Origin: Stratiolaelaps scimitus | Taxonomy: Eukaryota > Arthropoda > Arachnida > Mesostigmata > Laelapidae | DNA length: 64,000 nt | Direction of reading: 5' to 3' | NCBI GenBank assembly: GCA_019614645.1 | Contig: JABWDB010000008.1 | Location: forward strand, 9,424,001 to 9,488,000 | Shown here: positions 63,942 through 64,000 of the stretch, one piece after another | How positions within the stretch are numbered: position 1 is the stretch's first letter | Layout of the letters: each line of letters begins with the position of its first letter | Notes under the pieces: generated by a model | What the model was told of the DNA's origin: nothing | Seen by the model: only the letters and a program-made list of their open reading frames with translations | The model's database searches: none | Made by a program: the position numbers and the translations under genes

Positions 63942-64000
63942 ACATTTACTTCGATTAGCCTCGATCCGGCCAGTCAGTGGAAACATGACCATGGATAGCG

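Overview
This is eukaryotic nuclear DNA. The coding parts are spliced, the introns follow GT-AG, and most of the window is non-coding and rich in microsatellites. The three recognisable genes are the last exon of a SLK/STK10 (Slik-type) kinase, a homologue of human C8orf76, and an Msx/Drop (msh) homeobox gene. They point to a bilaterian animal. Compact introns, TCAGT-like initiators beside CT-rich tracts, and the msh-type protein fit an arthropod, perhaps a chelicerate such as a mite. The exact lineage is inference.

Left part (1 to 21 kb). The end of the kinase gene lies at the left edge. Two small secreted-protein genes follow on the minus strand at 5.6 and 7.2-7.6 kb. They share the intron phase and a motif at the same residue numbers, so they look like paralogues. 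The two-exon C8orf76-like gene is on the plus strand at 9.9-11.0 kb, and a possible 49-residue membrane microprotein lies at 12.5 kb. Retroelement debris is scattered here: a possible reverse-transcriptase remnant at 14.7-15.1 kb, and two copies of one retroelement 3' end at 5.25 and 18.93 kb, the second with a target-site duplication.

Middle (21 to 30 kb). A tRNA-derived SINE lies at 21.3 kb. The msh/Msx gene runs on the minus strand from 29517 to 22741 in three coding exons. Intron 1 is 5.4 kb. Intron 2 is 302 bp and cuts the homeobox between homeodomain positions 44 and 45.

Right part (30 to 64 kb). I recognise no gene family in these 34 kb. They hold long TA tracts, trinucleotide repeats, two SINE-related copies and several unassigned open frames (46.8, 47.0, 52.4-53.0, 59.0, 60.0 and 63.3 kb). 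A long gene-poor flank is usual beside a developmental transcription factor, so regulatory DNA may lie here, but nothing in the sequence proves it.

The most striking feature is 40160-40770, which has 611 bases without a single G. G fades out first, then T almost disappears, leaving long C and A homopolymers. I read this as a sequencing or assembly artefact, so continuity between the two sides of 40.1-40.8 kb should not be trusted. I found no convincing new biological system. The best biological leads are the secreted paralogue pair, the membrane microprotein and the SINE family.
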